Below are positions 59,766 through 64,000 of a stretch of DNA of 64,000 nt, one piece after another (position 1 is the stretch's first letter; the number at the start of each line of letters is the position of its first letter). The position numbers were made by a program, and so were the translations under genes. The DNA comes from Paenibacillus xylanexedens. GTDB lineage: Bacteria > Bacillota > Bacilli > Paenibacillales > Paenibacillaceae. The stretch spans positions 620,001-684,000 of the forward strand of contig NZ_VEBF01000001.1 of NCBI RefSeq assembly GCF_007676705.1. Reading direction: 5' to 3'. The notes beneath the pieces were generated by a model, which searched no databases, was not told where the DNA came from, and saw nothing but the letters and a program-made list of their open reading frames with translations.

Positions 59766-59863
59766 ATGCGAGCGCCCCCTTCAACCGTACAATGTTATCC
59801 ATTCATGTCCCTCTATCCTAACCAAACCAAGAGCAACATTCAAGTTATCGGGAAGCGCGGCTT

Positions 59864-60574
59864 CTAACTCCGTAGATCTCTTCTTCCGGACAGCCATACA
59901 TGGATGACGAGTAGCCCCAATGCATAGAGAACAGTCCACAGCGTAACCGAAACAAAGGCGCCCATCTTCGAATCTTCAAATAACATCATCTCACGAACCA
60001 GATAAAAGGCTGGTGGCAGAATGCGCCCAAGCCATTGTAACGATTCAGGCAGACGTTCACTTAAGGAACCTTGGACAAACGATAGTAATAATACAATAAT
60101 GAGGGCAGGCATGCTACGACTAAGTAAATGGATATACGATTTTTGAAAGAATACACCGATGCCCAAACCCAGTAACGATAGCCCCAGATGTCCGCACCAA
60201 GTCATCATCCACTCCTCGCCTGTGGGCTGTCTATCGAACATTCCCGCGAAGACGGGATATAGCACAGTGATTGCGGTGAGTATGAATTGCATTATCCAGG
60301 CACAGATCAATTGGCTTGTTACAACCTTACGCCTGCTTCCTCCATGAAGGACGAGTAATTGATACTGCTTTGCAGGTTCGGTATTCATCACCATTACTCC
60401 GAGCCAAGCAGCTGCCAGAAATAACAGCATGGCCGTGACACTGTAACTGTCCGCAATTGGGTTGGGTTTGTAGGAATAGATCAGCAGCATGGCGATGATA
60501 TAAAAGATAACCGGTGCAAAATATTTCTGTGAGCGAATGTGATGCCTTAATAAATATCGGGTTAGATAGATCAT
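59864..60574 (-). CDS. ABC transporter permease
   Basis: A 236-residue membrane protein with about six TM helices. The start overlaps the stop of the ATP-binding gene (ATGA), so they form one exporter. Substrate unknown. Confidence 0.75.
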   Translation of the reverse strand: MIYLTRYLLRHHIRSQKYFAPVIFYIIAMLLIYSYKPNPIADSYSVTAMLLFLAAAWLGVMVMNTEPAKQYQLLVLHGGSRRKVVTSQLICAWIMQFILTAITVLYPVFAGMFDRQPTGEEWMMTWCGHLGLSLLGLGIGVFFQKSYIHLLSRSMPALIIVLLLSFVQGSLSERLPESLQWLGRILPPAFYLVREMMLFEDSKMGAFVSVTLWTVLYALGLLVIHVWLSGRRDLRS

Positions 60575-61635
60575 TGTGTCTTCCTCCCCATAGCGTCCAT
60601 GGAAAAGCCTAAGTCCGCAGATTCTGTGACGTCTCCATGACTCGAATGTGCAGCTGGATGTTGTCCTTCCAGCAAACTTTCCATGTGTAATTGACTTTCC
60701 TCCTGTTGTACAGACACAACTGAACCGCCTGATGCCAGAATCATTCTGAGGACATCATCTGTTGATTGTTGAACCACTTTCCAGCCCCACAACCAAGAAT
60801 TGGAATTCCCCGAGCTCGTATTACGAACTAAAGATAGTACCCCCGGTTGTTGTAAAATGGATGGATCGTTAGCGAGATCCTCACCAGCCTCCGTTAGACT
60901 TTGAATATGTACAACTGGTTCGCCTACTTGTAATATATCCTCACGACTCCAGTATCGAAGCACGCTACCTTTTTTTAGCACAATCACCTGGTCTGCCAAA
61001 CGTTCAATTAACAATGGCTCATGGCAAGCTGTAACGATGGATGTCCCTTCAACCTTCCATTGCACCAATAAAGATACTATCGCCTCTTGAGCTGGAATAT
61101 CCAAGCCTGACAACGGTTCATCCAGCAGCAAAAGACCACCCGGCCCAGGTAATAAAGCTTGAATCAAATTTACTTTTTGCAGTGTGCCCTTCGATAATAA
61201 GGGTAACTTCTGATCGATCGCGGTATCCAGATATAAAAGTTCACTAAGTTCTCTAATCCGCCCACGCAGTATTTCGGGGCGAATGCCCCGAATCCTTCCC
61301 ATGTCCCACAAGTACTCTCTTGAAGTAAAAGGTAAACGTGGTAAGCCATCTACTGCATACCTCTCAGAACCTTTCATCGTGCGCTGAATCGATCCTGTAT
61401 CAGGTAACAAAATACCCGCCAGTATACGGAGTAACGTGCTTTTGCCAGAACCGTTTCTGCCAACAAGTACAGCACATTCTCCCTGCTTCACTTCCAGATT
61501 AATTTGATCAAGTACTTGAGCATTACCTAGTCTTTTGCTCACTTGTTGAAGCTGCAAACCTCGACCTAATGAATCTGGTATAGCTTGATCAGATTTCTTG
61601 AAAAGTCCACGTGTACTCCATATCACTGGGATCAC
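60571..61635 (-). CDS. ABC transporter ATP-binding protein
   Basis: A 354-residue NBD with a long C-terminal extension. Walker A LVGRNGSGKSTLL near 56-68, a poorly conserved signature LSKGTLQKV, Walker B LLLLDEPLSGLD. GTG 61635 overlaps the argS stop (GTGA), so it is cotranslated with argS. The last about 100 residues are non-NBD (Ser/Gln/Asn-rich). Probably pairs with the following permease as an ABC-2 type exporter. Confidence 0.85.
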   Translation of the reverse strand: MIPVIWSTRGLFKKSDQAIPDSLGRGLQLQQVSKRLGNAQVLDQINLEVKQGECAVLVGRNGSGKSTLLRILAGILLPDTGSIQRTMKGSERYAVDGLPRLPFTSREYLWDMGRIRGIRPEILRGRIRELSELLYLDTAIDQKLPLLSKGTLQKVNLIQALLPGPGGLLLLDEPLSGLDIPAQEAIVSLLVQWKVEGTSIVTACHEPLLIERLADQVIVLKKGSVLRYWSREDILQVGEPVVHIQSLTEAGEDLANDPSILQQPGVLSLVRNTSSGNSNSWLWGWKVVQQSTDDVLRMILASGGSVVSVQQEESQLHMESLLEGQHPAAHSSHGDVTESADLGFSMDAMGRKTQ

Positions 61636-63362
61636 ATCCGTTCTGGAGCTTGCACACCTAGCAAATGTAAACTGTACGCGAGGCGTTCGGCAGTCCGTTC
61701 AGCTAATGTCACTCGGAAGGATCTTACCTCAGATGGCGCATCCGCAATCCGTTCAGCGTGATAGAAGCGGTTGAACGCTTGAGCGACATCTATCGTATAT
61801 TTGGCAATGACCGAAGGCTCGTTCCGATGAATTGCTTTTACCAAATACTCGGGATAATCACCGAGCAGCTTCAGCAATGTCCATGAGGTATCTCCGATAC
61901 GGGATGGAGTGGTTACTGTGTCATTCTCACCTTCCGCAAGGCTGGATTGAGGTAATTGGTTTTCATTTTCCACACGTTTCGCCTCTTCAGCTTTGGCAAG
62001 TACACTTTGAATCCGGGCATGGGTGTATTGCACATATGGTCCAGTCTCCCCTTCAAAACTCACCGCATCCTCCAGGGAGAAGTCTACATCGTTTAGCCGA
62101 TTATTACGCAGATCACCGAAGATAATGGCACCTACACCGACCGCCTCAGCCACCTTCTGAGGGTTCTCCAGATTCGGGTTTTTCTCCTGAATAATCTGCA
62201 GTGCACGAGCGACTGCCTCATCCAATACTTCCTGCAAAAAGACGACTTTACCGCGACGCGTAGACATTTTCCGTCCCTCAAAACGCATTAATCCAAACGG
62301 AATATGTTCACAATTTGCAGACCATTCATGCCCCATCCGTGCTAAGACCGCAAATACCTGACGGAAATGAAGCTTCTGCTCACCTCCGACCACGTATAAC
62401 AACCGATCTGCGTTCATCACCTCATGACGATAGACCGCTGTAGCCAAATCACGTGTAGGGTAGATCGTTGTGCCGTCTTTTTTGATAATCAGGCACGGGG
62501 GCATGTTCTCATCCTCCAGCCGAACCACGAGTGCTCCATCACTTTCTTCCAGTAAGCCTTTCGCCTTGAGTTCTTCAACCACCGCGCCCATCTTGTCATT
62601 GTAAAAACTTTCCCCCAGCGTATGGTCAAATTGTACGTTCAGACGTTCATACATCCGGTTGAATTCCTTCATGCTCACATCCACAAAGAACGCCCATAAC
62701 CGCTGTGCTTCCTCATCCCCTTGCTCCAGCTTGCGGAACCACTCCCGTGCCTCAATCTCCAGTGAAGGATCGTTCTCCGCCTCATCGTGGAAGCGCACAT
62801 ACAGTTCCAGGGACGTACGGATCGGGTCTGCCTGTAACGCTGCATCATTGCCCCACCGTTTGTACGCTGCGATCTGCTTGCCGAACTGGGTTCCCCAGTC
62901 TCCCAGATGATTCACACTTACAGAGGTATAACCCGCTTCGTTATACAACCGATACAGTGCTGCACCGATTACAGTAGAACGTAGATGTCCGATTCCGAAG
63001 GGTTTTGCGATGTTAGGGGAAGACATATCAATTACAACACGTGAGCCTTCGCCAATCTGAAGCTTACCGAATGCGGCATCCCCCAGTTCTTTCAGCAGAT
63101 TCGGCGCAAGCTCCTCCCGATTGAAACGGATATTTACATACGGCCCGGCGGGAGTCGCTTCAAGTCCTGCTGTCTGCAATCCAGTTGCGAGCTCGGTAGC
63201 AATGACTGCCGGTGCTTTCTTCAATGACTTCGCCAATGCAAAACAAGGGAATGCTGCGTCTCCCATCTCCGCCTGTGGTGGGACTTCCAGTAATCTCAGA
63301 ACCACTTCTTCATTCAATCCGGTTAAGGGAGCAATATAGGCCGCAGCCTGCTTCATCAACAT
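61632..63362 (-). CDS. argS: Arginyl-tRNA synthetase
   Basis: A 576-residue class I synthetase. Its HIGH-type motif is in AKPFGIGHLRSTVIG near residue 125; KMSTRRGKVV (KMSKS equivalent) lies near 365; a C-terminal anticodon-binding DALR domain has RFYHAERI. It charges tRNA-Arg with arginine. ATG 63362 follows AAGGAG by eight bases. Controlled by the T-box leader upstream; an ABC exporter follows in the same operon. Confidence 0.95.
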   Translation of the reverse strand: MLMKQAAAYIAPLTGLNEEVVLRLLEVPPQAEMGDAAFPCFALAKSLKKAPAVIATELATGLQTAGLEATPAGPYVNIRFNREELAPNLLKELGDAAFGKLQIGEGSRVVIDMSSPNIAKPFGIGHLRSTVIGAALYRLYNEAGYTSVSVNHLGDWGTQFGKQIAAYKRWGNDAALQADPIRTSLELYVRFHDEAENDPSLEIEAREWFRKLEQGDEEAQRLWAFFVDVSMKEFNRMYERLNVQFDHTLGESFYNDKMGAVVEELKAKGLLEESDGALVVRLEDENMPPCLIIKKDGTTIYPTRDLATAVYRHEVMNADRLLYVVGGEQKLHFRQVFAVLARMGHEWSANCEHIPFGLMRFEGRKMSTRRGKVVFLQEVLDEAVARALQIIQEKNPNLENPQKVAEAVGVGAIIFGDLRNNRLNDVDFSLEDAVSFEGETGPYVQYTHARIQSVLAKAEEAKRVENENQLPQSSLAEGENDTVTTPSRIGDTSWTLLKLLGDYPEYLVKAIHRNEPSVIAKYTIDVAQAFNRFYHAERIADAPSEVRSFRVTLAERTAERLAYSLHLLGVQAPERM

Positions 63363-63407
63363 GTCGAACACTCCTTATCAATTCAATATTGGCTGAAAAT
63401 AAACACA

Positions 63408-63443
63408 AAAAAGCTCTCGTCTCTAAATAAGAGACGAGAGCTG
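63408..63443 (-). terminator. T-box-controlled terminator
   Basis: GCTCTCGTCTC (63414-63424) and GAGACGAGAGC (63433-63443), an 11-base stem with six T on the minus strand, between the T-box sequence and argS. Confidence 0.92.
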
Positions 63444-63733
63444 ACTTAACAGTTCCCGCGGTACCACTCTAAGTGAACAGTTACTCCTGATGTGCATCAA
63501 CATGCATGCCAGTAGAATCTGCTCCGCTCGATGCGTATAACGGTCGCAAGCCGAATTACCCTCAGACAGATATAGTACACCCACGATCAGGATGCATACA
63601 TCTTTTCGGATAACCATCTCACGGGTGCGTTTCACTCAGGTCATGTCATACCGGCTTCCACCTCTCCCGGCTCGCTGTCATGTATGGATCTGGCTACTCT
63701 CCCGATCATAGATATTCTTCGTTTCAATTCATT
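63408..63733 (-). ncRNA. T-box riboswitch (argS leader)
   Basis: The minus-strand leader carries the canonical T-box AGAGTGGTACCGCGGGAAC (complement of 63453-63471), a terminator/antiterminator switch, and stem I elements GATCGGGAGAGTAGCC and GAGGTGGAAGCCGG. The likely specifier codon is CGC (arginine) at 63627-63629, in GAAACGCACC. Uncharged tRNA-Arg would pair with CGC and with the T-box, allowing argS transcription. Promoter TTGCCA-17-TATAAT lies at 63,740-63,768. Confidence 0.92.
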
Positions 63734-63739
63734 GCCATC

Positions 63740-63768
63740 ATTATACATACCACGATCAGACTTGGCAA
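63740..63768 (-). promoter_or_regulatory. argS promoter
   Basis: On the minus strand TTGCCA (63768-63763), 17-base spacer, TATAAT (63745-63740). Transcription would start near 63,733, at the 5' end of the T-box leader. Confidence 0.75.
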
Positions 63769-63775
63769 CCTGCAT

Positions 63776-63851
63776 TAAAAATCCCCTATTGAATGGCAAC
63801 ACATAGGTACATCGTCTCAGATGCCTGTGTTCACTGCCTTCCTTAGGGGAT
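63776..63851 (-). terminator. Terminator of the Cys-rich protein gene
   Basis: ATCCCCTA (63781-63788) and TAGGGGAT (63844-63851) with GGCA/TGCC inside; T run on the minus strand. Confidence 0.8.
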
Positions 63852-63898
63852 CAGGATTATTATCGGTTCTAATTATATATATTCCAGAGAAATAATAT

Positions 63899-64000
63899 TT
63901 ACGCCACTGCTGCCATCAAACGGCAAGCTTCTGCACAACTGCGGCAAGCCTCTGCACATGCTTGGCAGTGATCATGCTGGTGTTTGCCACACTCTGCGGC
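63899..64000 (-). CDS. Four-helix-bundle copper-storage-like protein (partial)
   Basis: The last 33 codons and the stop (TAA 63899). The segment HCQACAEACRSCAEACR has the repeated CxxxC and CxxC pattern of cytosolic copper storage proteins (Csp3) and DUF326 proteins such as YhjQ. It buffers Cu(I) inside the bundle. The N-terminal part lies beyond the window. Confidence 0.82.
   Translation of the reverse strand, partial: AAECGKHQHDHCQACAEACRSCAEACRLMAAVA

Overview
The window looks like chromosome of a spore-forming member of the Bacillales, most likely Paenibacillus. The evidence is an argS T-box leader, a bacillithiol-disulfide-reductase-type flavoprotein, a YteA-like DksA protein, a barnase/barstar pair, a replication-terminator-protein homologue, a firmicute-style type VII secretion locus and purine-rich AGGAGG ribosome binding sites. 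No rRNA, tRNA, CRISPR array or prophage was seen.

Region 1 (1-16,850) is the unusual part. It is an AT-rich run of 18 complete single-gene units plus one cut by the window edge, all on the minus strand. They are separated by 18 imperfect dyad repeats of about 78-190 bp. Each repeat has outer 7-bp boxes of the form RYYYAAC...GTTRRRY, an inner stem (TATTCACG/CGTGAATA), and two or three internal hairpin arms. This is the layout of an integron cassette array with attC-like sites. The box opening each unit matches the box at the end of the same unit, often over 8-15 bases, better than it matches the other box of the repeat it sits in. That is the signature of circular cassettes inserted by site-specific recombination. 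No integrase gene lies at the leading end (16,850-17,100), so within the window this is an integrase-less array. Cargo includes small-molecule enzymes (inositol monophosphatase family, HAD phosphatase, two Nudix hydrolases, histidine phosphatase, GNAT, VOC, nucleotidyltransferase, S51-like hydrolase), a SEC-C protein, a DUF2971 protein, a probable EVE-like/HNH nuclease, several membrane-anchored unknowns and one decayed HEPN-like gene.

Region 2 (17,100-34,200) is ordinary chromosome. It holds a sugar/inositol-type oxidoreductase-isomerase operon, a YfcE-like phosphodiesterase, an Rrf2 regulator, a DivIVA-like protein, a yteA-like gene, an ArsR-type regulator with an MFS transporter, barnase/barstar, an RTP homologue coupled to an oxidoreductase, an acyltransferase, a DUF202 protein, a general stress protein, hrpB and an SDR dehydrogenase.

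Region 3 (34,300-44,650) is a type VII secretion locus. In transcription order it encodes a YukD-like protein, EssC, two accessory/WXG-like proteins, a WXG100 substrate, a kinase-like membrane protein, a VWA protein and a PP2C phosphatase. A hairpin terminator follows the WXG100 gene. A MITE-like repeat abuts the kinase-like gene, and a second copy lies at 48.1 kb.

Region 4 (45,000-64,000) carries an aldehyde dehydrogenase, L,D-transpeptidase, RsgA-like GTPase, a short-peptide transcription unit, an ArsR/DUF2087 regulator, the YpdA-type reductase and a DUF441 protein. It also has a BmrCD-type heterodimeric ABC exporter preceded by a leader peptide and terminator, a YdcF-like protein, and an argS-ABC transporter operon under a T-box. 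The window ends in a copper-storage-type Cys-rich protein gene.
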